Below, one piece after another: positions 1 to 6,808 of a DNA stretch of 12,840 bases (its first letter is position 1; each line of letters begins with the position of its first letter). The notes under the pieces were generated by a model, which had not been told where the DNA came from, searched no databases, and saw nothing but the letters and a program-made list of their open reading frames with translations. Position numbers and translations under genes: made by a program. Source of the stretch: Lachnospiraceae bacterium. Its GTDB lineage: Bacteria > Bacillota_A > Clostridia > Lachnospirales > Lachnospiraceae. The stretch is from positions 1-12,840 of the forward strand of contig VSOD01000083.1 in NCBI GenBank assembly GCA_009774655.1, written 5' to 3'.

Positions 1-188
1 GCCTGTGCCTGCCCGGCATGCATGCAATTATAATGTGGTCTTTAGTACCCACTTATCAAATTATACTCATTTCACCGGTTTATGTCCAGTATAATTGTGA
101 AAAATCTGTCAAAAACAAGCCATTCGTTAACACCCCACACCCTGTCCGGCACCCGCAAAAGTTTCACTGACAAATGACGCGATTTGCA

Positions 189-218
189 TTGACTTTTACC
201 TGTCGTCCATGTCAAAAT
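189..218 (+). promoter_or_regulatory. Possible promoter of the DUF402 gene
   Basis: TTGACT at 189-194 matches the sigma-A -35 box in 5 of 6 bases. The best partner 18 bases downstream is CAAAAT at 213-218, a weak -10 (4 of 6). The rest of the 264 bases before the gene is AT-rich; another TATAAT at 90-95 has no good -35 partner. I see nothing else there. Confidence 0.3.
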
Positions 219-264
219 ATCTTTAAAAACATACCGCAGATCATCAACACCCAAAGGAGGATTT

Positions 265-747
265 ATGGCAGATCCGATCTTATACCGCAAAAGACTGATA
301 CCCGACGAATGTGTGCTGCTCAAAGACGATGTCATCCTGTACCGGGATGATCAGATGATCGTGACCGGCTGGCACACCCTCAAGCCCCGCAAAGATCTGC
401 ATCACGGCTGTTCCTGCTATTACCTGTCGGAAGGGTTTAAGATCAGCCGTTTCTACCGGGAGGATGACTCCATGCTCTTCTGGTACTGTGACATTGTCGA
501 CCATACCTTTGATACGGCCACGGATACTTATATTTTTACCGATCTTCTCGTGGATGTGATCGTCTATCCTGACGGCTTCGTGAAGGTTGTGGATCTGGAT
601 GAGCTTGTCACGGCCAGACGCTCCGGTATCCTCTCCGAAGACATGCTGGACACGGCCCTGCTGCGTCTGGATCGTCTGCTGCAGCTGATCTACCGCGGCG
701 AATTCTCCAAACTGCAGAAACCGACTGAAAATTATATTGGGGCATGA
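265..747 (+). CDS. DUF402 domain protein
   Basis: A 160-residue protein of the DUF402 family, a beta-barrel family that includes the FomD and Ntdp-type nucleotide phosphohydrolases. The core runs from about residue 55 to 115: WYCDIVDHTFD (73-83) is followed by YIFTDLLVDVIVYPDG (89-104) and VVDLDEL (108-114), the acidic strands that hold the metal site in studied members. An alpha-helical tail (125-150) closes the protein, and there is no signal peptide or membrane segment, so it is cytosolic. The start is well set: AAAGGAGG ends six bases before the ATG. The gene stands alone, converging on the cell-wall operon, and its TGA lies inside the shared terminator hairpin. Family membership is clear; the substrate cannot be read from the sequence, and a nucleotide or other phosphate ester is only an inference. 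Confidence 0.88.
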   Translation: MADPILYRKRLIPDECVLLKDDVILYRDDQMIVTGWHTLKPRKDLHHGCSCYYLSEGFKISRFYREDDSMLFWYCDIVDHTFDTATDTYIFTDLLVDVIVYPDGFVKVVDLDELVTARRSGILSEDMLDTALLRLDRLLQLIYRGEFSKLQKPTENYIGA

Positions 748-761
748 CCTGGTCATGCCCC
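739..761. terminator. Bidirectional terminator between convergent genes
   Basis: A perfect 10-bp stem, GGGGCATGAC / GTCATGCCCC, with a 3-base CTG loop. T-rich bases follow on the plus side (TTATCTTTA) and on the minus side (AATATAATTTT). It contains the stop codon of the DUF402 gene (745-747) and lies 7 bases past the end of the SleB-like gene, so it probably serves both. Confidence 0.75.
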
Positions 762-767
762 TTATCT

Positions 768-1967
768 TTAATAGAAAATATGTCCGCCGATCCTGTATTT
801 AGGTGTAACACCGTCCACCGGTGTCCTGAAATACACGCAGTTGCCCACATTCGTGGTGCCTTTCATCACTTCGTCTGCCGCCTGATAACAGCTTCCGGTG
901 GCTCTTCCTTCTGCCAGCGCCAGCGCCAGTCTTCCGCTCGCCACCGGTGAGAACTGTTTGTTCTGGTATATAACACCCGTTACCGTATCCGGATAGACCG
1001 AACTGAGCACTCTGTTGATCACCACGGATCCTACTGCCACCTGGCCGGCATAGGGTTCCCCGCCCGCCTCGCAGTAGATCAGATTCGCCAGCAGATAGCG
1101 GTCTCCCTCCGCAAAGCTCACTTCCGAGATATCCCGCCAGCTTGACTGTGCGGCCAGCTGTGCCATACGGATCTCTTCTGCCAGTTTCGCTTTCAGGGCT
1201 GTGATATTCTCTTCCTGCTCCTTGATCTTCTGCTCATAGGCCAGCGCCGCCGCTTCCGCCTCGGAGATTTGGCTTGCCGTAGCGCTGATCGAATTGGCCG
1301 TCTTGCTCACCAGACCCGATACACGGCTCTGCTCCGCCACGACCTGCACCTTGTAATCAGACAGCTCTGCCTTGTCCTGCTCCAGCCTGTCCATGGCCAT
1401 CTGCAGTTCCTCTTCCTTGGCCTCCATCGCCGCCTGCGCATCTTTATAAGCCTGCAGCACCTTCTCCTCGTAAGCCGAAAGCTGTTCGATATAATTATTC
1501 TTATTCAGAAAATCGGAAAAACTGCCTGCCGAAAAGAACAGTTCCAGATACAGATAGTCGCTTCTCTCGTAGATGAATTTGATCTGCTGCTTCATCGCCT
1601 CATACTGGTCGTCCTTGAGCTGGATCGCCGTCTGCAGTTCTTCCTGCACCCGCGCGATCTCCTGATTCATCGCCTCGATCTCCGCTTCCTTATCCGTGAT
1701 CTTCGTCTCCAGGTCGCTCAGATTGTTGCTCACCTGTGACAGCTCCGTGTTCAATGTCGTAAGCGCGCCCTGCAGGGAATCCTTCTGTTCATTCAGTTTA
1801 TCCAGATTTTCTTCCGTCTCGTCCAGTTTGGACTCCGTCTCCTTCTTCTCCTGTTCCGCCTGGTCGATCTTCTTCCTCGTCTCCTCTGACGCCTTCACCG
1901 TAACGGGCAGCATCACGGACAACAGGACAAGCATCGACCAGACGGCCACATACCGCCTGGCCTTCAT
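768..1967 (-). CDS. Secreted PcsB-like coiled-coil / SleB-type cell wall hydrolase
   Basis: A 399-residue secreted protein. Residues 1-27 form a signal peptide (KARR, hydrophobic core, VKA cleavage region). Residues 28-275 are almost entirely heptad coiled coil; the segment QIKFIYERSDYLYLELFFSA (128-147) and the NYIEQLSAYEEKVL that follows (158-171) are typical of PcsB-type coils, which in streptococci dock to FtsX. From about 285 to the end is a Hydrolase_2 (SleB) domain: ANLIYCEAGGEPYAGQ (294-309) carries the likely catalytic Glu300, followed by VAVGSVVINRV, KQFSP and a final GGHIFY. Classical SleB is a spore-cortex lytic transglycosylase with an N-terminal peptidoglycan-binding domain; here the coiled coil replaces it. 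That makes a role in vegetative wall cleavage under FtsEX control as plausible as one in germination (inference). It is the last gene of the operon, 23 bases after rpiB, with GGAGG just before its ATG. Confidence 0.88.
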   Translation of the reverse strand: MKARRYVAVWSMLVLLSVMLPVTVKASEETRKKIDQAEQEKKETESKLDETEENLDKLNEQKDSLQGALTTLNTELSQVSNNLSDLETKITDKEAEIEAMNQEIARVQEELQTAIQLKDDQYEAMKQQIKFIYERSDYLYLELFFSAGSFSDFLNKNNYIEQLSAYEEKVLQAYKDAQAAMEAKEEELQMAMDRLEQDKAELSDYKVQVVAEQSRVSGLVSKTANSISATASQISEAEAAALAYEQKIKEQEENITALKAKLAEEIRMAQLAAQSSWRDISEVSFAEGDRYLLANLIYCEAGGEPYAGQVAVGSVVINRVLSSVYPDTVTGVIYQNKQFSPVASGRLALALAEGRATGSCYQAADEVMKGTTNVGNCVYFRTPVDGVTPKYRIGGHIFY

Positions 1968-1990
1968 AAGCCCCTCCGCATTTGATCAGT

Positions 1991-2422
1991 CTACTGCTGT
2001 TCTATCAAACCTACTCTCCGGCAGTGCTTCTCCTCCTCGGAGAACGCCGTATTCAAAAACGTATCCACGATGCTGATCCCCAGATTGGGACCCACGATAC
2101 CGCCGCCCAGGGCAAGCACATTCGCATCGTTGTGCAGACGTGTCATCTGTGCCGTCAGCGTATCCGCACACAGGGCGCAGCGCACCCCCTTCACCTTGTT
2201 GGCCGTGATGGAGATACCGATTCCCGTCGTACAGATCACGATTCCTTTCTCGCACTCTCCCTTCGCCACAGCCTCCGCTACGGCTTTGCCGTAAACCGGA
2301 TAATCGCAGGATTTCTTATCATAACACCCGAAATCTTTATAAGGGATGCCCTGCTCCTTCAAATGTGCTGTCACCACTTCCTTCAAGTCAAACCCACCAT
2401 GGTCACTTCCGATTGCTATCAT
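1991..2422 (-). CDS. rpiB: Ribose-5-phosphate isomerase B
   Basis: A 143-residue cytosolic enzyme of the RpiB/LacAB family, interconverting ribose 5-phosphate and ribulose 5-phosphate in the pentose phosphate pathway. Visible hallmarks are GSDHGGFDLK (5-14), YPVYG (41-45), the catalytic Cys64 in ICTTGIGISITANK (63-76), and LHNDANVLALGG (96-107) with the conserved His97. Length is normal for the family. Two positions differ from the usual pattern: the residue after the Cys is Thr65 where Gly is common (CGTGIG), and the Arg usually found in the LGxR segment is replaced by Gly108. The gene may therefore belong to a sub-branch acting on a related sugar phosphate. AGGAGG sits 8 bases before the ATG. 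It lies 28 bases after the Sua5 gene; in Bacillus the same two families are also close neighbours (ywlC, ywlF). Confidence 0.9.
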   Translation of the reverse strand: MIAIGSDHGGFDLKEVVTAHLKEQGIPYKDFGCYDKKSCDYPVYGKAVAEAVAKGECEKGIVICTTGIGISITANKVKGVRCALCADTLTAQMTRLHNDANVLALGGGIVGPNLGISIVDTFLNTAFSEEEKHCRRVGLIEQQ

Positions 2423-2450
2423 ATTTACTACCTCCTGTTATTTAATATTT

Positions 2451-3500
2451 TCAAACCTCTTCCACCCTGTATCCGGCGGCTTTGAGCAGCCGGTTCATGA
2501 CCGCCCGTCCGACGCCTGACTCCGCGAACGCTTCCGCGTAGATGACCTCCACACACTCGTCGTCAAACTCCCGCAGAATACGGTACAGCTCTCTGGCCGC
2601 CGCTTCCTCATCGCCTCTTTCACCCACGCTCTTACACACGTCCGCATGATATTTCCCGCTCACCGCGCCGCTTCCTATAACGCCCGTTTTTTTATTTTTT
2701 TCTTTCAACTCCTGACAGCGTGCGTTGATATAAGCCGTCACCGCCTCCTGTGTTCCCCGGACGATCGTCAGGTCGCCTTTGGGCGCGTAGTGTCTGTATT
2801 TCATGCCGGGCGCCTTCGGAGCCTGTCCGGAATCGTCCCGCATCAGGGTACTGTCCTCTTCCACCTGCGACAGCACCTCTTCCAGCTGCTGTCTTGTGAT
2901 ATAGCCGGGACGCAGCACCGTCGGCCTGTCCGAAGTCAGATCGACGATGGTGGACTCCAGCCCGATCGGCGCGTCACCGCCGTCTATGATCATCTCCACT
3001 CTCCCGGCCAGATCCTCGGCCACATATCTGGCCGCCGTAGGGCTTGGCCTGCCGGAACGGTTGGCGCTGGGCGCCGCCACATACCCGCCCGCCGCACGGA
3101 TCAGTTCCCGCGCCGTCCGGTTCACCGGCATACGCACCGCCACCGTATCAAGTCCCCCCGTCGTCTCATACGGAACCCGCTCCGACTTATGCAGGATCAT
3201 CGTAAGCGGCCCCGGCCAGAAACGCTCCGCCAGTCTGACGGCGCATTCCGGTATTTCCCGCACGATCAGACCCAGCGCATCCAGATCCGCGATGTGAATG
3301 ATCAGCGGGTTATCCGAAGGTCTTCCCTTCGCCGCATATATTTTTCGGGAAGACTGCGGGTTCAGCGCATCCCCGCCCAGCCCGTACACCGTCTCTGTGG
3401 GAAAAGCGACAAGGCCGCCCTCCCGCAGGATCCTGCCGGCCTCCCGGATCACCGTCCCGTCAATATGCGCTTCCTCCATCCGGATCATTCTTGTCTCCAC
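2451..3500 (-). CDS. L-threonylcarbamoyladenylate synthase, Sua5 type
   Basis: A 349-residue enzyme that makes threonylcarbamoyl-AMP from threonine, bicarbonate and ATP, the first step of the t6A37 modification in tRNAs reading ANN codons. The N-terminal YrdC domain (about 10-205) shows VAFPTETVYGLG (31-42), KGRPSDNPLIIHI (58-70), FWPGPLT (94-100), VAVRMP (120-125), PSANRSGRPSPT (144-155) and LESTIVD (181-187). The linker PGMKYRHYAP (231-240) leads into the C-terminal Sua5 domain (about 245-349), which separates long Sua5 from short TsaC. The start is GTG, with TAAGGAGG 12 bases upstream; that gap is long, and an in-frame ATG four codons later is the alternative. It is 49 bases downstream of cwlD. 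The low-molecular-weight phosphatase gene found between these families in Bacillus (ywlE) is absent here. Confidence 0.93.
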   Translation of the reverse strand: METRMIRMEEAHIDGTVIREAGRILREGGLVAFPTETVYGLGGDALNPQSSRKIYAAKGRPSDNPLIIHIADLDALGLIVREIPECAVRLAERFWPGPLTMILHKSERVPYETTGGLDTVAVRMPVNRTARELIRAAGGYVAAPSANRSGRPSPTAARYVAEDLAGRVEMIIDGGDAPIGLESTIVDLTSDRPTVLRPGYITRQQLEEVLSQVEEDSTLMRDDSGQAPKAPGMKYRHYAPKGDLTIVRGTQEAVTAYINARCQELKEKNKKTGVIGSGAVSGKYHADVCKSVGERGDEEAAARELYRILREFDDECVEVIYAEAFAESGVGRAVMNRLLKAAGYRVEEV

Positions 3501-3549
3501 AGCCTTCTTCGGCCTCCTTATCCGCCTGACAGCCCATTTCTCTGCCGTA

Positions 3550-4269
3550 TCATTTTTCCTGATTCAAATACTGCATGACAGCCATATGTATGGCCCAGGC
3601 CACCTTCTCCTGATACAACTCCGAGGACAGCTTCTGCGCCTCCTCGTAATTGGATAAAAATCCGCACTCCACGATCACGATCGGTGTGGAAGTCTTCTTA
3701 AGCAGATAATAGCTGTCGTTGGCCTTGGCCTTTCTGGCATTGTCCTTATCCAGTTCCAGCGCCATCACCTGCTGGATCATCTCCGCCAGCTCCTGGCTCT
3801 TTGTGCTGTTCGCATAGTAGAATACCTGCGCACCGTGAACATATTCTTCATGATAACTGTTCTGATGAATGCTGACAGTCAGGACCGGCTGCCGCTCCTC
3901 GATCAGCGCTACCCGGTTCTTCATATCCTGAACCTTCTTGTTGGAGGCATTCTCATCGTAGAGTCCGGCATCGGACTGCCTGGTCAGCACCGCGTCCACA
4001 TCCTGCTGCTGCAGGAAACGCTGCAGCTTCTGTGCGATCGCAAGATTGATGTCCTTCTCCAGCGCTCCGTCCACACTGACCTTGCCAGGATCGACGCCGC
4101 CGTGTCCGGCATCAATGATCACACAGGGCCTTTCTCTCTTCGTCTCCACCTGCGGTGAGGATACAAATCTTGCACCGCCCCGCACGATGAAATAAGCAGA
4201 AACAAGCATCAGCATGAGCAGCACGGTCCGCACAAGCCCTTCGTACTCTTCCGGTCTTCTCCCCTTCAT
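3550..4269 (-). CDS. cwlD: N-acetylmuramoyl-L-alanine amidase, CwlD type
   Basis: A 239-residue Amidase_3 zinc enzyme, close to the length of CwlD of Bacillus. It strips peptide side chains from muramic acid; in sporulating Firmicutes CwlD works with the deacetylase PdaA to make the muramic-lactam of the spore cortex that germination enzymes recognise. A single membrane anchor (about 13-30) follows a basic N-terminus, placing the enzyme outside the membrane. Zinc ligands are visible as His56 in IIDAGHGG (51-58), Glu71 in GALEKD, and His135 in VSIHQNS (132-138); the catalytic Glu201 is in VIVECGFLSN (198-207). AGGA lies 7 bases before the ATG. It starts 74 bases after the GH18 gene and leads the Sua5/rpiB/SleB-like genes. 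Assignment to CwlD rather than another Amidase_3 rests on length, the anchor and the cell-wall context. Confidence 0.87.
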   Translation of the reverse strand: MKGRRPEEYEGLVRTVLLMLMLVSAYFIVRGGARFVSSPQVETKRERPCVIIDAGHGGVDPGKVSVDGALEKDINLAIAQKLQRFLQQQDVDAVLTRQSDAGLYDENASNKKVQDMKNRVALIEERQPVLTVSIHQNSYHEEYVHGAQVFYYANSTKSQELAEMIQQVMALELDKDNARKAKANDSYYLLKKTSTPIVIVECGFLSNYEEAQKLSSELYQEKVAWAIHMAVMQYLNQEK

Positions 4270-4343
4270 ATCCCATTCCTAACATCACTGCCTTTATAAA
4301 TGCATATGAACAGGCGCCCCGAAAAATGCTGTCAGCCGAAAGA

Positions 4344-6035
4344 TTACTGGTTCATATATTCCGCGATCACATCCCAGACGGAATCGGTCGCGAAAGCCAG
4401 CTGCCACTCCGCCACGCCGGCAATCCCGTATTTGCTCATGATATTCAGTTTCACCCGGATGGATTCCTCATCCTCCATCCATATCTGATAATAGCTGTCG
4501 CCGGACTGGTATTCGCCGTAGTTCTGGCACGTCGTCTCGTCCCAGGCAGTGACGATCCCGTGATCGGCAATATACTGTTTCGCCGTCCCGATGCCCACTG
4601 CCTGGCTGCTCACCGACGTTCCCTTCGTCTCCCATATTCTTGTATAGAGAGGAATCGCATTGATCACCTTATGGGCCGGCACCTGCGCCACCGTATTGGC
4701 GATCCCGTTCTCCACAAAGTCGATAGACGCCACGGAACCCGCCGTCTCACTGTTCTTATGATGCTCGTCATATCCCATAATGATCACATAATCCGCCACG
4801 ATCCCCTGTTCTTCTCTGTCGTAGTGATCGGTATAGCCCATCGGCACATAGTTGTCCACCGAAAGCACGATGCCGTTCTGCCTGCAGGGAATCGAGAGTT
4901 CCCTGATAAACTCCACAAAAGGTTCTCCAGCATACAGACTGATATTCTCAAAGTCGATGTTGATACCGTCCAGCCTGTACTGCAGTGCCGCCCCGATCAG
5001 GCCGTCGATCAGATGCTGTCTGGTACTTAAGCCCGCCAGCACCTCATAGGTGTCCACATCCGGATTGGTGAAATTGTCCACCAGCGCCCAGACCTCAAGC
5101 CCCATGTCATGGGCCGTATCCACATAATTCTGCGATGCGAAGCTCGTGAAATTCCCGGCATTGTCGCTCAGCGCAAACCAGGTAGGCGACACCACGTTGA
5201 CACTCTTCGCTTCCGCGAGCATCGGCACCAGCGTATCGTTGCCCGCCACGGACGCCACCACATGCCATGCCAGATTGATCTTGTGGTCCCTCGTGTTCGA
5301 CGTATACACCGGTTCCACATAATCCGTTACCGGCACAGGCTCCACCGTGGTCTGTTCGCTCAGCCGCTTATTCTCCACATAGCCGATAAAAGCGCCTTCG
5401 GCCTTGACCTTGCTCCAGTTCTCCATCTCCTCCAGAACAGTGACTTCCGTCCCCTTCGCCACATCCGTCAGGATATCGCTCTTGACGCCGCCCTGATAAC
5501 GCACCTGCGTGTCTTTGAGTATTGTCGCCGTCTGTCTTGGGTTCCATTCCGTATAGACCTGCATCCGGTAAGGATCCGTGTACAGAGTATAGGAAAAATT
5601 AGAATACTCCTTCACAAAATCCGCCGCCACATACAGCACGTCTCCTTCGTATCTGGCGATGATATAGTCCCTCGTGCTGCCGTCTGTACCCACAGACACC
5701 GTCTGCTCACCGATCAGCGTACTGACGATGGCATCCGGCAGCGTATAGAGCAGAAGTCCTTCCTTCGTATCCAGAAAAAATCTGTCATTAAAATATTTAT
5801 GCACGGTCGCAAGATCAAAATAGCATACGCCGTCTATCAGCCTCGCATGTTCCTCGATCCGCTCATCCTGCAGGATAACGGGCACGTCGCCCTCTCCCCT
5901 GACCTCAAAATATTCCGTCAGATCTGCCCGCTCTTTGGAATATGAATATTTCTCCATCAATCTGGCGCCAACGCCGATGACCGCGATCACGATGATCATA
6001 AACACCGCGATCAAAACCGGAATTATTTTTTTCAT
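4344..6035 (-). CDS. Membrane-anchored SH3-domain GH18 glycosidase
   Basis: A 563-residue protein. Residues 5-24 form an uncleaved-looking membrane anchor after MKK. Residues 50-165 form a beta-rich region resembling copper-amine-oxidase N-terminal repeats (moderate confidence). A bacterial SH3 domain spans about 168-226 (ATILKDTQVRYQGG, then WSKVKAEGAFIGYV). A glycoside hydrolase 18 barrel fills about 250-560, with the catalytic motif DGINIDFE (356-363), Glu363 as acid/base, MGYDEHH (420-426) and the late Trp544. GH18 proteins of the YaaH/SleL/YdhD kind cleave N-acetylglucosamine linkages in spore cortex or wall peptidoglycan; with cwlD next door, a role in cortex or wall turnover is likely (inference). 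The other possibility is a chitinase-like or non-wall substrate. AAAGGAG lies upstream of the ATG and a clear promoter precedes it. No strong terminator separates it from cwlD, so partial read-through is possible. Confidence 0.87.
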   Translation of the reverse strand: MKKIIPVLIAVFMIIVIAVIGVGARLMEKYSYSKERADLTEYFEVRGEGDVPVILQDERIEEHARLIDGVCYFDLATVHKYFNDRFFLDTKEGLLLYTLPDAIVSTLIGEQTVSVGTDGSTRDYIIARYEGDVLYVAADFVKEYSNFSYTLYTDPYRMQVYTEWNPRQTATILKDTQVRYQGGVKSDILTDVAKGTEVTVLEEMENWSKVKAEGAFIGYVENKRLSEQTTVEPVPVTDYVEPVYTSNTRDHKINLAWHVVASVAGNDTLVPMLAEAKSVNVVSPTWFALSDNAGNFTSFASQNYVDTAHDMGLEVWALVDNFTNPDVDTYEVLAGLSTRQHLIDGLIGAALQYRLDGINIDFENISLYAGEPFVEFIRELSIPCRQNGIVLSVDNYVPMGYTDHYDREEQGIVADYVIIMGYDEHHKNSETAGSVASIDFVENGIANTVAQVPAHKVINAIPLYTRIWETKGTSVSSQAVGIGTAKQYIADHGIVTAWDETTCQNYGEYQSGDSYYQIWMEDEESIRVKLNIMSKYGIAGVAEWQLAFATDSVWDVIAEYMNQ

Positions 6036-6062
6036 GTATCCTGCTCCTTTCTGACCGTCCTC

Positions 6063-6091
6063 ATTATAACAAACTATTTGCTTGCAGTCAT
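6063..6091 (-). promoter_or_regulatory. Promoter of the GH18 / cell-wall operon
   Basis: On the minus strand a perfect TATAAT (6063-6068) is preceded, after 17 bases, by ATGACT (6086-6091; 4 of 6 to TTGACA). It ends 27 bases before the ATG at 6035. This looks like a housekeeping promoter, so transcription need not be limited to sporulation. Confidence 0.6.
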
Positions 6092-6130
6092 TATGATTTT
6101 GACAATTTTCGGCAGGAAAAAGTCGAATAC

Positions 6131-6167
6131 GTTACAATTCACGGCCTAACCGGCCGCAAACTGTGAC
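6131..6167 (+). repeat. Dispersed hairpin repeat, copy 1
   Basis: A 37-base palindromic unit, GTTACAATTCACGGCC followed by TAACCGGCCGCAAACTGTGAC. It matches 10694-10730 at 33 of 37 bases. The arms fold into a hairpin with a GGCC/GGCC inner stem and a 5-base loop. It lies 40 bases upstream of the GH18 promoter. Confidence 0.7.
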
Positions 6168-6735
6168 ACGGACAGGGCACGGCGTCCGGCTCTTAGTCCG
6201 CGGAAATAAAACTGCCCCACGGCATCGCGCTGTGACATGCGCCGCCGCAGGGCAGAAAGATCCTGCGCGCCAGAATATCCCATCGACCAATCCCAGTATC
6301 CAACAGTCCACCCGAAGCGGGAACTTCCCTGACTTTATTCGCCGACATCCTGAAATTTAGTCTGCCAAAAAGAGCATTGTGATATACTAACAGCATAAGA
6401 TATATAGAGCGCCAGATCATTACCAAGATATCCCAGACATGCAAAAATAAATAAAATAACTGTATAACCTACTCATTCCTTGTGAATTATAATTGTGAAA
6501 TATAGAAAGAAACAAGATATGGTTCACGAACAGGCACGTTGCCTATAAGACTCTCTCCGTACTGTGGATCCATAAAATTCCGGAGAAAAAGACGTTAGTT
6601 ATGAAATTTATATACTGCCTCCTTCCTCTGCCGACTATCCGGAGACATCTTGTAGTTCAATTATAGGCATAATCTGACAAAAAAGCAAGTAAATTCTAAA
6701 ATTATTAAAAAATTTTAAACACTTTATGCACACTA
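6168..6735. other. Gene-free intergenic stretch
   Basis: No convincing gene. A GC-rich left part (to about 6355) changes sharply to an AT-rich right part. An 83-codon minus-strand reading frame (6193-6444) has no ribosome binding site and no family I recognise. A 6-bp stem, TCTCCG (6554-6559) with CGGAGA (6581-6586), and an 8-base inverted pair, TGCCTATA (6540-6547) with TATAGGCA (6662-6669), hint at leader RNA structure but match no riboswitch class I know. TATAAT at 6488-6493 has no good -35. Confidence 0.5.
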
Positions 6736-6764
6736 TTGACTAAAATTGGCGTAAAGTATAAGAT
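6736..6764 (+). promoter_or_regulatory. Promoter of mecA
   Basis: TTGACT (6736-6741, 5 of 6) and TAAGAT (6759-6764, 4 of 6) are spaced by 17 bases and end 44 bases before the ATG. The surrounding sequence is AT-rich. Confidence 0.5.
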
Positions 6765-6790
6765 ACATTTAGCTGACAGAAAGACGATAA

Positions 6791-6800
6791 AAGGATGTGA
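6791..6800 (+). promoter_or_regulatory. Ribosome binding site that sets the mecA start
   Basis: AAGGATGTGA matches the extended anti-Shine-Dalgarno complement AAGGAGGTGA at 9 of 10 bases and lies 8 bases before ATG 6809. An upstream in-frame GTG (6797) is inside this site and so cannot be the real start. Confidence 0.75.
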
Positions 6801-6808
6801 ACATCATT

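Noticed and set aside
72..335. 87-codon minus-strand frame at the left edge
   Set aside because: No ribosome binding site; it overlaps the DUF402 gene start and its strong AAAGGAGG.
2646..3578. 310-codon plus-strand open frame opposite the Sua5 gene
   Set aside because: The opposite strand encodes a clear full-length Sua5; the product is Arg/His/Pro-rich, as is typical of antisense frames in GC-rich genes.
5109..5945. 278-codon plus-strand frame opposite the GH18 gene
   Set aside because: Antisense to a well-supported enzyme; His/Arg-rich product with no domain.
6193..6444. 83-codon minus-strand reading frame in the large intergenic gap
   Set aside because: No ribosome binding site before its ATG, a sharp composition change within it, and no recognisable domain.
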